Assembly (NCBI RefSeq): GCF_001297705.1 | Contig: NZ_LIRF01000008.1 | Span: 1-64,000, forward strand | Source: Chryseobacterium sp. ERMR1:04 | GTDB taxonomy: Bacteria; Bacteroidota; Bacteroidia; Flavobacteriales; Weeksellaceae | Direction of reading: 5' to 3' | DNA: 64,000 nt | Part shown: in pieces, positions 37,173 through 46,507 of the stretch | Layout of the letters: each line of letters begins with the position of its first letter | Position numbering within the stretch: position 1 is the stretch's first letter | The notes under the pieces: model-generated | Database searches by the model: none | What the model was told of the DNA's origin: nothing | The model's input: the letters and a program-made list of their open reading frames with translations, nothing else | Translations under genes and position numbers: made by a program

Positions 37173-38459
37173 TTATTTTATCTTAAAATATTCCAAAACA
37201 TCACCAACATGATCTGGTTTGTTGATTATCTTATTGTTAGCATCCAAAATAAAATACGTCGGAGTTGCATGAACATTGTATGTATCTACATAACTACTGT
37301 TCCATCCCTTCAATTCTGAATCATTAACCCATGGGAATACACTTATTTTTTTGTTATATGAATCTTTATCTGTATCCAAAGAAAGTCCTACGATTTGAAT
37401 ATTTTTAGCTTTTAACTCATTATATTTTTCCAATAACTTTGGAAGTTCTGTTTCACAGTGCGAACAAGTAGAAGACCAGAAAACAATCACTTTTTTATCA
37501 GCCTTTACATCATACAATGACTTAGCTGTTGTATTCATAGGAGACTGAAACTTGTTATTTGGAAAAGTAGCCCCCATCTCAACATTAGAATTTGATTTAA
37601 GAGTTGAAGCTAACCTATCATTAATCGTACATTTTAGATTCTTAGCAAGGCTTAGATACTTATCCTTAAGGTCATTCATGTCATATACATCAAAGATATC
37701 AATCAATTCAGATAAAACAGTCTGCCCACGTGGAGTTTCTACTTTTAAAGTATCTAAAAGCTTGTCTACTGACGCGCCAACATTCGCATTACCTCCCGTA
37801 TTCAAATAAGCAACAAGTATAGGTCTTAATAATGATGAGCTTTCAAGAAGATCATTAGATTTATCTAAAAAGTTTACGATATCATCCTGAGTAACCTTTT
37901 TTGAGCTATCTGCCGACAAAAATTTACTATAATTAGTATTATAATAGTAAATAAAAGGATGCTGAGCCTGATCTACTGAACCAATACCACCAGAAAGTCT
38001 GTTAATCTCTGTTTTTAAAGCTTTACCAAAATCGGTATTCTCTTTATAGTATTCTTTTATTTGAGCCAAAGCAGGTAAAATCAATTCTTTCTTTTGAGAT
38101 CCTTCCTGTATCTTACTCATTAAATCATTTGCCTCATCCTGGTAAATAATATCTTTAACCTTATTATTTTCTGTTACTAACTTTACACTCACATTTTTAT
38201 TTTCAGAAATAAAACTAAATGTATTATTGGTATTTGGAAAATAGATTTTCATCATACCCGAATAGTTTTTAGGATATTTAAATGTCCATACATTGTTTTT
38301 ATTCTGTTCTTTAGAAGCAATGATATCTTTTGAACCGTTTAATGTATATAGAATAGCATCCTGCTCTTTAAAATCTGCAGGTGTCTGTACTGTAACAGTA
38401 AACTGAGCCTGTAAATAGAATGCAGATAATACTGCTGATAGTACGTAAATCTTTTTCAT
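37173..38459 (-). CDS. TlpA-like thioredoxin-domain protein
   Basis: A 428-residue exported protein with a signal peptide (IYVLSAVLSAFYLQAQ). The N-terminal two thirds resemble a DUF4369/AhpC-TSA-type accessory domain with no clear motif. The C-terminal domain has KVIVFWSSTCSHCETELPKLL with redox CSHC near residue 330, then cis-Pro (HATPTYFILD). It is a periplasmic or lipid-anchored thiol-disulfide oxidoreductase of the TlpA/ResA group. It follows a terminator and the small membrane protein gene, so it probably has its own promoter. Confidence 0.88.
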   Translation of the reverse strand: MKKIYVLSAVLSAFYLQAQFTVTVQTPADFKEQDAILYTLNGSKDIIASKEQNKNNVWTFKYPKNYSGMMKIYFPNTNNTFSFISENKNVSVKLVTENNKVKDIIYQDEANDLMSKIQEGSQKKELILPALAQIKEYYKENTDFGKALKTEINRLSGGIGSVDQAQHPFIYYYNTNYSKFLSADSSKKVTQDDIVNFLDKSNDLLESSSLLRPILVAYLNTGGNANVGASVDKLLDTLKVETPRGQTVLSELIDIFDVYDMNDLKDKYLSLAKNLKCTINDRLASTLKSNSNVEMGATFPNNKFQSPMNTTAKSLYDVKADKKVIVFWSSTCSHCETELPKLLEKYNELKAKNIQIVGLSLDTDKDSYNKKISVFPWVNDSELKGWNSSYVDTYNVHATPTYFILDANNKIINKPDHVGDVLEYFKIK

Positions 38460-38474
38460 AATGTAAAAATAAAA

Positions 38475-38500
38475 AAACTCTCTGACTAATCAGAGAGTTT
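38475..38500 (-). terminator. terminator after the small membrane protein gene
   Basis: AAACTCTCTG (38475-38484) and CAGAGAGTTT (38491-38500) form a 10-bp stem with a 6-nt loop. The minus-strand side is followed by a T-run (38471-38477), so it ends the leftward unit of the preceding two genes. Confidence 0.8.
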
Positions 38501-38519
38501 AAAATATTTTAATAAAATT

Positions 38520-38735
38520 TTATATTTTTTGAGTTTTGTACTTTTTAGTATAGAATGCAATAAATAGTATTGCAATAGCCCCTAAAACGTAAACATACAT
38601 ATCAATAGGGGAAGGAGCACCTGGCCCAACAACCGCCTGTACCGTCGGGTCATCTATATTAATTGTCTTTTGTGCATGTCCCATAAACACAACAAAAAGA
38701 AAGAAAGCACCTACTAGTTTATTTATAGTTTTCAT
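38520..38735 (-). CDS. Small membrane protein, unknown function
   Basis: A 71-residue protein with an N-terminal signal-like helix (LVGAFFLFVVFMGHAQ). A short extracytoplasmic Pro/Gly segment (VVGPGAPSPID) and a C-terminal helix (MYVYVLGAIAILFIAFY) follow, with a Lys-rich tail. I do not recognise a named family. It begins 5 nt after the T9SS cargo gene ends, so the two are co-transcribed. A surface-exposed tether or partner of the upstream protein is a guess. Confidence 0.7.
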   Translation of the reverse strand: MKTINKLVGAFFLFVVFMGHAQKTINIDDPTVQAVVGPGAPSPIDMYVYVLGAIAILFIAFYTKKYKTQKI

Positions 38736-38740
38736 ATATT

Positions 38741-40705
38741 TTATTTTAAGATTTTGGTATTAACAGTTTCTCCTTTATCAGAAACAATTTTTACTACATA
38801 AGAATTTTTAATAGAATTATCTAATTCAATTACGAAATCTGTAGAAGTATTTACTGCTTTCTTAGAGATAACAAGTTTACCACTCATATCATAAACTTCA
38901 ATATCTGCTTTTTTCCAGTTTGGATCAAATCTAACAATATAGTTAGTAATTTCTGGGTTGTAAACAACCATAGTTCTAGAAGAATTAACAGTAGTACTAG
39001 GTCTAGTAGCTAAAACATTACGGTTAGGTTCTCCATAGTATAAATCATAAACATCATTAGTTACAGGAACTGTTTCACCTTGTTTTGCTTGCATTACAGA
39101 TCCATTCGGAGCTTTATAATAGAAACCGGTACCCGTTGAAAGTTGATGTGTTCCGTTAGAAACTAACTCAGCATTTTCTCTAATTTCAAATTTATAAGAC
39201 TTAATTTGAGTACTGTAATTCTTCAAAACAATATTTTTCCCTTTGAAATCATTTTCGTTAGCTTCATTAATGTATAACCAATAATTAGAGCTATAATTAG
39301 CATCAATACCTCCTGTTGAAGATTCTTCAAAAGTTCCTAAAAGATTTGCAGTACTCGCTGTATATTGAGTCTTTTGGGCAGAAGTATGACCTGTCGTACC
39401 ATTTGGATAAACAACATAATATGTTCTATCCAATTCTTTCCCATTAGCATCAAGAGCAATAACTCCTAATTGTTTAACAGTTCCGGACGCTCCATTTTTG
39501 TTTGCATTAACATTGTAAGCAGTAGTTGAAGCCCTTCCATAATAATTAAATCGTCTTAAATTACCAAAGTTAAGCACATCATTATTACTATTGTTATTAA
39601 GCTTAATGGTAAATGCACCAAAAGGTCTAACTAATAAAGATGAAGCATCTCCCGTAGGGACTCCAGAATTAAAAGTAACAACTTTATAAGCAGTAGCTGA
39701 ACTACCTGCATTATTAAGAACAACTCCACTTGCATCGGTTCTTACCCCATATATATTACTAAGATTCACACCATCACCATTTGCTTCATTAATTCCGATG
39801 TTGTTTAAATCTAAGTTAGTAAGATAAGGATTGGCAAATTGGTATATATTCTTACCCCAATTTCCCTGCCATGCACCTGAAGATCCATTGAACTCATCTG
39901 TAAGATAAGAATTATATTTCTCACCGTAGACGTTCGTGTTTTGTCCGCTAGATCCGAAAGTAACATTTGCACCTGCACCATTTAATGTAGGAGAAGCATT
40001 AGAAAACGATCCATCATCAGAAACAGGACGACCTTTAATTGTTCTGGTAGTAGTAAGATCTAAATTATTACCACCTACCATAAGATAATTAAAACTAGGA
40101 ACTACTTCCCCAAATCTAAGATTTAGATTATTAAGATGATAACCAATAACATCATAATTTCCATATACAAGAACCTCATTTTTAGAGTATCGTTGTGTTG
40201 AGAAAGTTTTCCCAACTTCAGGACCTAAAGAAGTCACTGTTTTTTGGAAAAAAGGCATACCCATTTGTTGGTAATCTCCTTGATTAACTTGTCTCATTTC
40301 TTCATCAACAATACCAACTATATTATTTTGTGGAACACCAGTAATATATAGCTGTCCATAAGTGTATACGGGAGGTGTTGTACCGCCATCGTTAGCGTTT
40401 TGTTGATTATACGCAGTAGGCTCATTAAGCTTGTTAACGAAGTTCCCTCCTGCATTAGATTCTGTTTTGTCTACATTTCCAGTAGTAATTGTCTTAAAGG
40501 AATCAGTGTTTGTTCCGCTCACCATAAAATTACCGTGATTTTCTACAACACCTGTTCCTCTCATTTGTACGCCTCCACCAGAATAAACCAGTGTACCTTT
40601 ACTCACGTACGTAGTAGCTGTGTCATCTACGTGTAGTAGAACATTCTGCGCCTGAACAGAAAACCCAGCTGCTAATAAACCAATAGCAAATAAACTTTTT
40701 CTCAT
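38741..40705 (-). CDS. T9SS-exported surface protein with type A sorting domain
   Basis: A large secreted protein (654 residues) without recognised enzymatic motifs. I chose the start at 40705 because it gives a clean signal peptide (MRKSLFAIGLLAAGFSVQAQ); an upstream ATG at 40747 adds 14 unlikely residues. The C-terminal 70 residues (IEVYDMSGKLVISKKAVNTS and the final VVKIVSDKGETVNTKILK) form the type A sorting domain recognised by the type IX secretion system. The central part is rich in Asn, Gly and Thr, as in adhesin or surface-layer-like proteins. Confidence 0.85.
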   Translation of the reverse strand: MRKSLFAIGLLAAGFSVQAQNVLLHVDDTATTYVSKGTLVYSGGGVQMRGTGVVENHGNFMVSGTNTDSFKTITTGNVDKTESNAGGNFVNKLNEPTAYNQQNANDGGTTPPVYTYGQLYITGVPQNNIVGIVDEEMRQVNQGDYQQMGMPFFQKTVTSLGPEVGKTFSTQRYSKNEVLVYGNYDVIGYHLNNLNLRFGEVVPSFNYLMVGGNNLDLTTTRTIKGRPVSDDGSFSNASPTLNGAGANVTFGSSGQNTNVYGEKYNSYLTDEFNGSSGAWQGNWGKNIYQFANPYLTNLDLNNIGINEANGDGVNLSNIYGVRTDASGVVLNNAGSSATAYKVVTFNSGVPTGDASSLLVRPFGAFTIKLNNNSNNDVLNFGNLRRFNYYGRASTTAYNVNANKNGASGTVKQLGVIALDANGKELDRTYYVVYPNGTTGHTSAQKTQYTASTANLLGTFEESSTGGIDANYSSNYWLYINEANENDFKGKNIVLKNYSTQIKSYKFEIRENAELVSNGTHQLSTGTGFYYKAPNGSVMQAKQGETVPVTNDVYDLYYGEPNRNVLATRPSTTVNSSRTMVVYNPEITNYIVRFDPNWKKADIEVYDMSGKLVISKKAVNTSTDFVIELDNSIKNSYVVKIVSDKGETVNTKILK

Positions 40706-40782
40706 TGTATGTAAATATTTGTGTGTTAATACAATCTTCACCCGCAAAGGTATATTTTTTTCTCCTAGGAAAAAAATATTTT

Positions 40783-41970
40783 TTATTTTTTAACAAAAAT
40801 ATTATCTTCGGTCAGTACGATTTCTTTCTCTTCACCTATTGAAAACATATAGTCCTCAAGTACTTTTTCTGTAGTTCCTCTAAGTCCTCTGGCTCCCAGT
40901 CCCTTCTCCATTGTTTCCTCTACAATTTTCTCAATTGCACCGTCTGTAAACTCCAATTTTGTGTTATCCATTTTAAAAAGTTCCACAAATTGATTAACAA
41001 TTGAATTTTTTGGTTCTTTCATGATACGAACCATTACTTCTTTTGTGAGTTTATCAAGGTAAGTGATGATTGGAAATCTTCCTAAAAGTTCGGGAATTAA
41101 TCCGAAAGTACGAAGATCAATTGCATTAATATTTGTTAATACATAATCATCTTCATCTACTTTATTGATCTTTTCAGAGCTGAAACCTATTGCCTGCTTA
41201 TTCATTCTTCTTTCGATGATCTCTTTGATCCCGTCAAAAGCTCCACCCGCAATAAATAAAATATTTTGAGTATTTACCTGAATATATTTTTGGTCAGGAT
41301 GTTTTCTTCCTCCCTGAGGTGGAACGTTTACAATGCTTCCCTCTAATAATTTCAATAAACCTTGCTGAACTCCTTCTCCTGAAACATCTCTTGTTAAACT
41401 TGGATTATCAGATTTTCTTGCAATCTTATCTATTTCATCAATAAATACAATTCCTTTTTCTGCTTTTTCCACGTCGTAATCGGCAACCATCAAAAGTCTT
41501 GACAAAATACTTTCTACATCTTCCCCTACATATCCTGCCTCAGTTAAAATTGTTGCATCTACGATACAAAACGGAACGTTCAACTCTCTGGCAATTGTTT
41601 TCGCCAATAACGTTTTCCCGGTTCCCGTTTCCCCAATCATAATGATATTAGATTTCTCTAATTCCACTTCTCTGTTTTCGTTCTTAGCGTGAAGTAATCT
41701 TTTATAATGATTGTAAACTGCAATAGACAATTGCTTTTTAGCCTGGTCTTGTCCTATCACATATCCATTAAGAAATTCTTTGATCTCTTTAGGCTTTTTA
41801 AGCTCATCAATATTTTCTGCAGGAGACTGTTCTGTTTTAGAACCTCCATCCTTTACAATTAAGTGAGCCTGTTCTATACAATTTTCGCAAATAAAACCGT
41901 TCTGGCCAGAAATAAGCATTTGTACTTCACTTCTTTTTCTGCCACAGAAAGAACATTGGTTTGAATTCAT
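40783..41970 (-). CDS. clpX: ATP-dependent Clp protease ATP-binding subunit ClpX
   Basis: AAA+ unfoldase that feeds proteins to ClpP. The 395-residue protein begins with the zinc-binding domain (Cys 6, 9, 28 and 31). It has Walker A GETGTGKT, Walker B IVFIDEIDKIA, the pore loop GYVGED and C-terminal sensor motif GARGLR. Length and motifs are standard. It is transcribed alone, leftward, with clpP not in the window. Confidence 0.98.
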   Translation of the reverse strand: MNSNQCSFCGRKRSEVQMLISGQNGFICENCIEQAHLIVKDGGSKTEQSPAENIDELKKPKEIKEFLNGYVIGQDQAKKQLSIAVYNHYKRLLHAKNENREVELEKSNIIMIGETGTGKTLLAKTIARELNVPFCIVDATILTEAGYVGEDVESILSRLLMVADYDVEKAEKGIVFIDEIDKIARKSDNPSLTRDVSGEGVQQGLLKLLEGSIVNVPPQGGRKHPDQKYIQVNTQNILFIAGGAFDGIKEIIERRMNKQAIGFSSEKINKVDEDDYVLTNINAIDLRTFGLIPELLGRFPIITYLDKLTKEVMVRIMKEPKNSIVNQFVELFKMDNTKLEFTDGAIEKIVEETMEKGLGARGLRGTTEKVLEDYMFSIGEEKEIVLTEDNIFVKK

Positions 41971-41995
41971 CTTATACTATTATATATGTTAAAGA

Positions 41996-42025
41996 AAATC
42001 GTAAAAAATTGCTTCTTTACGATTT
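41996..42025 (-). terminator. hairpin after the HIT gene
   Basis: AAATCGTAAA (41996-42005) and TTTACGATTT (42016-42025) form a 10-bp stem with a 10-nt loop, followed on the minus strand by a T-rich tail. It ends the greA-HIT unit. Confidence 0.55.
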
Positions 42026-42034
42026 CCTTATTTT

Positions 42035-42424
42035 TTAAGAATTAATAATTGAGTTTTGAATCTCTGTATATTCTTCGTTTGTTAATTTTAATCTCTCATT
42101 TTTAAAATTCATATCCTCTACCTGCTGTAAAGGAATCAAATGAATATGTGCATGAGGAACTTCTAATCCTACAACTGCCACCCCTACTCTTACACAAGGA
42201 ATAGCATTTTTGACCTTCTTGGCAACTTCCTGAGCAAAACCCCAAAGGTTTTTATACGCTTCGCTGTCTAGGTCAAAAATAAGGTCAACTTCTTTTTTAG
42301 GAACTACCAAAGTATGTCCTTTCACCAATGGCATAGCATCTAAGAAAGCAACAAAATTTTCATCTTCTGCAATTTTATATGATGGAATTTCACCGTTAAT
42401 GATTTTTGTGAATATTGTACTCAT
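42035..42424 (-). CDS. HIT family nucleotide hydrolase/transferase
   Basis: A 129-residue histidine-triad protein (Hint type), which hydrolyses adenosine phosphoramidates. The HIT motif HAHIHLIPL gives the catalytic H-x-H-x-H. N-terminal features (FTKIINGEIPSYKIAEDENFVAFLDA, TLVVPKK) are typical. It lies 25 nt after greA in the same operon, the common flavobacterial arrangement. Confidence 0.95.
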   Translation of the reverse strand: MSTIFTKIINGEIPSYKIAEDENFVAFLDAMPLVKGHTLVVPKKEVDLIFDLDSEAYKNLWGFAQEVAKKVKNAIPCVRVGVAVVGLEVPHAHIHLIPLQQVEDMNFKNERLKLTNEEYTEIQNSIINS

Positions 42425-42449
42425 TCTTATTAGAATTAGATATTAATTT

Positions 42450-42920
42450 TTACAGCGTAATTTCAAGTACTTCGAAAGACAATTTGTTTCCGTTTGGTAA
42501 AACAATCTCTGCAGTATCTCCAATAACTTTACCTAGTAAACCTTTTGCAATTGGTGTGTTTACTGAAATTTTTCCCGTTTTCAAATCACTTTCGTTATCT
42601 GGTACCAGTTTAAATGTCTGTTCTAGGTTTGTTGCATTATTTTTAAGTCTCACTGTTGTTAAAATTGAAACTTTTGAAGTATCTAATAGGGTCTCATCTA
42701 TAATCTTGGAAGAAGAAACAACATCTTTAAGTTTAGAAATTCTCATTTCCAACATTCCCTGTGCTTCTTTAGCCGCATCATATTCTGCATTTTCAGACAA
42801 ATCTCCTTTGTCTCTAGCTTCTGCAATTTGCTGAGTAATCTTGGGTCTCTCTACAGTTTCTAACTGTTCCAGCTCAGCTTTCATTTTCTCTAAACCCTCC
42901 TTTGTTACATAGCTTGCCAT
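42450..42920 (-). CDS. greA: Transcription elongation factor GreA
   Basis: Secondary-channel RNA polymerase factor that stimulates cleavage of backtracked transcripts. The N-terminal coiled coil (about residues 10-75) includes the conserved loop RDKGDLSENAEYDAAKE with the acidic tip. The C-terminal FKBP-like domain ends ISVNTPIAKGLLGKVIGDTAEI. I chose the ATG at 42920 (156 residues) because family members start MASYVTKEG; a codon three positions upstream is possible. Confidence 0.97.
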   Translation of the reverse strand: MASYVTKEGLEKMKAELEQLETVERPKITQQIAEARDKGDLSENAEYDAAKEAQGMLEMRISKLKDVVSSSKIIDETLLDTSKVSILTTVRLKNNATNLEQTFKLVPDNESDLKTGKISVNTPIAKGLLGKVIGDTAEIVLPNGNKLSFEVLEITL

Positions 42921-43029
42921 AATTTTCAAAATTTAGTTTTAGTATAAAAAAATAATCCGACATTTGCCGGACAATGTTTTGTTGTTGTAATCGTTTAACT
43001 TTTACAAATATATAAAAATTTAAATTGAA

Positions 43030-43482
43030 ATGAAAAAAAGTTTCTCAATACTATCTATTTTCACCTTGCTGATATTCAGTAATTTAACTATAAATTCTTG
43101 CGGTAGCAGAGAAGATACTGTCAGTTGTTTTCCGAACGCTCCTATCAGTGTAATATTAAATCTTAACCTTGCGGCTTATTATGATCTTAACAACTCGGGA
43201 GGATGGAAATATATAGATGAACAAAGCTCTGGCACTAGAGGATTAATTGTTGTACGTGGAGCAGGCAATATATTTAAAATATATGACAGAAATGCACCTC
43301 ATATTTGTCCAGATTCCAATACAACGCTTGAGGTTAAAGATGGTATAACAATAGTTTGTCCAAAAGATAATGCAAAATGGATTTTATTTACTGGCCAACC
43401 AACAGCTGTTGCCAATGTTCCTCCTAAAACTTACCTCTACAACTACGATTCAGCGAGTAACGTTTTAAATATATATTATTAA
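43030..43482 (+). CDS. Lipoprotein with degenerate Rieske-like domain
   Basis: A 150-residue lipoprotein with a lipobox (NLTINSC, Cys about residue 24). The second half (IYDRNAPHICPDSNTTLEVKDGITIVCPKDNAKWILFTGQP) has the rhythm of a Rieske iron-sulfur fold. The usual C-x-H and C-x-x-H ligand pairs are replaced (APHIC, CPKDNA), so cluster binding is doubtful. Family identity is my inference from layout. It lies 1 nt upstream of dtd, so it may be co-transcribed, but the function is unknown. Confidence 0.7.
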   Translation: MKKSFSILSIFTLLIFSNLTINSCGSREDTVSCFPNAPISVILNLNLAAYYDLNNSGGWKYIDEQSSGTRGLIVVRGAGNIFKIYDRNAPHICPDSNTTLEVKDGITIVCPKDNAKWILFTGQPTAVANVPPKTYLYNYDSASNVLNIYY

Positions 43483-43483
43483 T

Positions 43484-43933
43484 ATGAAAGTGGTTATTCA
43501 AAGAGTTTCTGAAGCGAGTGTAAAGGTGGATGAGAAAATTGTAGGAGCCATCGGGAACGGATTAATGCTCTTAGTAGGCATTGATGAAAATGATGAAAAC
43601 ACAGATGCAGATTGGGCTGTTCAAAAAATTTTGAATCTTAGAATTTTTGGTGATGAAGATGGTAAACTTAATCTTTCTGTAAAAGATATTTCAGGAGAAA
43701 TTCTTTGCATCAGCCAGTTTACATTAATTGCTGATTATAAGAAAGGAAACCGCCCGTCTTTTATTAAAGCGGCAAAACCAGATAAAGCCATTCCTCTTTT
43801 TGATTATTTTAAAGAAGAAATATCGAAATCAGGACTAAAAACCGAGAGCGGAATCTTTGGTGCCGACATGAAAGTTTCTTTGATAAACGATGGACCTGTA
43901 ACGATTGTTATGGATTCCATTACAAAAGCTTAA
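43484..43933 (+). CDS. dtd: D-aminoacyl-tRNA deacylase
   Basis: Removes D-amino acids and misacylated glycine from tRNAs. The 149-residue protein has the catalytic-site motif SQFTLIADYKKGNRPSF and the C-terminal NDGPVTIVMDS with the Gly-Pro pair; standard length. It follows the lipoprotein gene directly and precedes an FKBP isomerase. Confidence 0.96.
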   Translation: MKVVIQRVSEASVKVDEKIVGAIGNGLMLLVGIDENDENTDADWAVQKILNLRIFGDEDGKLNLSVKDISGEILCISQFTLIADYKKGNRPSFIKAAKPDKAIPLFDYFKEEISKSGLKTESGIFGADMKVSLINDGPVTIVMDSITKA

Positions 43934-43963
43934 ATTTACAACATATATAATTTATAACAGAAA

Positions 43964-44647
43964 ATGAAAAAAACGTTAGTTACTTTAGTTCTTCTTGCAG
44001 GAATCAACACAGCTTATGCTCAAAAATCTTATACAGACGAGCAAAAAGCATCTTATTACATCGGTCTTGATATTGCTCAAAATCTTAAAAAGCAAGGATT
44101 TACCGTAGATCCTGATCTTTTATCTCAGGCTATTAAAGATGAGTTTTCAGATAAGGCAAGATTACTTCCAAAAGAAGAAATGGGAACTTTCTTACAAGGT
44201 TTCATGCAGAAACAAGGGGAGAAAAAACAGGCTCAGGATAAATTAAAAGCTGAAGAAAATAAAAAGAAAGGAGCTGAGTTTCTTGCAAAAAATAAACTAA
44301 ACAAAAAAATAACAACTACAGCAAGTGGTTTACAGTATGAAGTTCTGACACCAGGTGACGGAAAAGCAAAACCTACTGCATCAAGCACTGCTAATGTAAC
44401 CTATACCGGAAAATTGATGGACGGAACCATTTTTGATTCTACGGAAAAACAAGGGGGAAAACCTATTGAATTAAATGTTTCTGGAGTTATAAAAGGATGG
44501 ACAGAAGGTATTCAATTGATGAGCAAAGGGGCTAAATACAGATTTTACATCCCTTCTGATTTAGCATATGGAGACAACGGAGCTGGTGGCGTAATTCCTC
44601 CAGGAGCAACGTTAATCTTCGATGTAGAATTGGTAGATTTTAAATAA
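43964..44647 (+). CDS. FKBP-type peptidyl-prolyl cis-trans isomerase
   Basis: A 227-residue exported proline isomerase and chaperone of the FkpA/Mip type. A signal peptide (LVTLVLLAGINTAYAQ) is followed by an N-terminal helical dimerisation domain (residues 20-115). The FKBP domain (about 118-227) contains YTGKLMDGTIFDST and WTEGIQLMSKGAKYRFYIPSDLAYG, with the final PGATLIFDVELVDF. It is followed by a strong terminator. Confidence 0.95.
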   Translation: MKKTLVTLVLLAGINTAYAQKSYTDEQKASYYIGLDIAQNLKKQGFTVDPDLLSQAIKDEFSDKARLLPKEEMGTFLQGFMQKQGEKKQAQDKLKAEENKKKGAEFLAKNKLNKKITTTASGLQYEVLTPGDGKAKPTASSTANVTYTGKLMDGTIFDSTEKQGGKPIELNVSGVIKGWTEGIQLMSKGAKYRFYIPSDLAYGDNGAGGVIPPGATLIFDVELVDFK

Positions 44648-44670
44648 GAATTTGATCTTTAATATCATTA

Positions 44671-44707
44671 AAAGCGTCTCTCAAAAAATTTGAGAGACGC
44701 TTTTTTT
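44671..44707 (+). terminator. terminator after the FKBP gene
   Basis: AAAGCGTCTCTCAAA (44671-44685) and TTTGAGAGACGCTTT (44689-44703) form a perfect 15-bp stem followed by seven Ts. An almost identical element lies after the next gene at 46508-46544. Confidence 0.93.
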
Positions 44708-44767
44708 ACAATCGAAACTTAAAATCACTATATTTATTCCCTAATTGTAGAAATAAAAAAAACGCTT

Positions 44768-46456
44768 ATGAAAACAAGAATCTTTATATTATTTATTTCT
44801 GTTTCTTCCTTTCTTTTGGACAAAACAGAAAGGGGCAATTTCAATTACAGAAAAACTCAAATTCACACAGTCTTTACGTTTCTTTTTCTAAGAATGCCTC
44901 TAATATTGATATTATCAATTATCTACTTTAAGAAAAATCCAGCATTCAAAGAATTTGTAGAATCAAACAAAATTTCATTTGTGGATGATCTCGGTTTCAG
45001 TGATAAAAAACTGAACGAAATGCTTGAAAGCAGTAAACAAAATAAGAACTCTGGAGAATCAATCGAAAAATTAAAACGAATTTTCAAAGTTGAAACTGCT
45101 GTAAATGACAATGAAGATATTTTAAAATTAGCAGAAAGCTTTGAAAAATTCCCTGAGATAGAATATGCTTCAATATTAAGCAATGAACCTATTGAACCCC
45201 CTTCAACAGCTACTTTTGTCATTACACCTAATTTAGAGGCTTCTCAAACTTATTTATTTGATAATCCTGGAATTAATGTAAATTATGCATGGTCAAGAGG
45301 TATCACAGGACAAAATGTAAGAGTGCGTGATGTAGAATATGGTTTCCATAAGACGCATGAAATGTTAATTAACAGAAATACCATTCAATTAGAAGCCGGT
45401 GTTACTCCAAATGCAGCACTTACAACTCCAAGCAGTCCAAATTACAACTGGCTGGATCATGGAACTGCCGTAATGAGTATTTTAGGTTCAGCAAAAGATA
45501 ATATTGGACTTTCAGGAAGTGCTTACAACGCTACTGAAATGAAAGGTTTTCTAGAATGGACAACCACTTCATACAACAGAGTGTCAGCGGTAACAAGAGC
45601 TATAAATGCTTCTCAGGCAGGAGATATTGTTTTGTATGAAATGCAAACGGGAGGTCAAAACTCCAATTATGTTGCTGCAGAGTATGACAATCTTATCTGG
45701 GACCTAACAAAAGCAGCAACAGATTCCGGAATCATCATTATTGCAGCAGCAGGAAATGGTAACGAAAATCTTGACTCTTCTTTCTACTCGGCTTATAATG
45801 CAAGAGGTAATAGCGGGGCTATTATTGTTGGAGCAGGAACCAATACTACCGCACACTCAAAATTAGGTTTCAGTACATATGGTTCGAGAGTGGATGTACA
45901 AGGTTGGGGACAAAATGTTTTGGCCGCAGGTTATGGTGGCTGGGCAACTTATGATGGAGATACCAACAGAACATACACCCTTTTCAGTGGAACAAGTTCT
46001 GCAACACCAATTGTATCTTCTGCAGCTATTTTAATTCAATCTTATTATCGTCAGGCTACTGGACAATACTTAACTCCGGCTGCTATGAAAAACCTTCTGG
46101 TGACAACAGGAATACCTCAAGGTGGAAATTTAACAACTAAGATTGGTCCGCTTCCAAACATCAAAGGAGCCATCGAACAGTTAGAAAAGACTCCTACTCT
46201 TTCTGCAAAAAATACAAATGTAGCTCCATTAAAAATTGAAATTTATCCTAATCCTGCATCAAATTCTATTTCAGTAAGAAGTCAGGAAAATAAGAATATT
46301 GATTTTGAAATCATCAATATGGCGGGACAATCTGTCCTTAAAAGCTCAACTTCATCTGATAGGAAATTAAATATTTCAGAACTACCAAAAGGAACCTACA
46401 TTATAAATGCCACAGATGGCCAAAGAAGAGTTGTTGAGAAGTTCATTAAACAATAA
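44768..46456 (+). CDS. S8 family serine peptidase with T9SS sorting domain (N-terminus frame-disturbed)
   Basis: A secreted subtilisin-like protease. Catalytic Asp is in VRVRDVEYG, His in NWLDHGTAVMSILG, oxyanion Asn in IAAAGNGNE and Ser in FSGTSSATPIV. The C-terminus (IEIYPNPASNSISVRSQENK, FIKQ) is a T9SS type A sorting tail. Residues about 17-54 look wrong. In another frame, between 44818 and 44929, the DNA reads GQNRKGQFQLQKNSNSHSLYV and then NASNIDIINYLL, which completes a proper signal peptide and joins smoothly to KKNPAFKEFV. One missing T near 44814-44817 and one extra T near 44927-44929 would explain it. The enzyme core is intact. Confidence 0.9.
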   Translation: MKTRIFILFISVSSFLLDKTERGNFNYRKTQIHTVFTFLFLRMPLILILSIIYFKKNPAFKEFVESNKISFVDDLGFSDKKLNEMLESSKQNKNSGESIEKLKRIFKVETAVNDNEDILKLAESFEKFPEIEYASILSNEPIEPPSTATFVITPNLEASQTYLFDNPGINVNYAWSRGITGQNVRVRDVEYGFHKTHEMLINRNTIQLEAGVTPNAALTTPSSPNYNWLDHGTAVMSILGSAKDNIGLSGSAYNATEMKGFLEWTTTSYNRVSAVTRAINASQAGDIVLYEMQTGGQNSNYVAAEYDNLIWDLTKAATDSGIIIIAAAGNGNENLDSSFYSAYNARGNSGAIIVGAGTNTTAHSKLGFSTYGSRVDVQGWGQNVLAAGYGGWATYDGDTNRTYTLFSGTSSATPIVSSAAILIQSYYRQATGQYLTPAAMKNLLVTTGIPQGGNLTTKIGPLPNIKGAIEQLEKTPTLSAKNTNVAPLKIEIYPNPASNSISVRSQENKNIDFEIINMAGQSVLKSSTSSDRKLNISELPKGTYIINATDGQRRVVEKFIKQ

Positions 46457-46507
46457 TTCAGGGATTTAGTCATCAATAATATAAAATTACAGATCTCAAT
46501 ATAATTA

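Noticed and set aside
38741..40747. Upstream ATG at 40747 for the T9SS protein
   Set aside because: It adds 14 residues before an otherwise typical signal peptide starting at 40705.
42415..42834. 139-aa plus-strand ORF opposite greA
   Set aside because: Complement of the certain greA gene.
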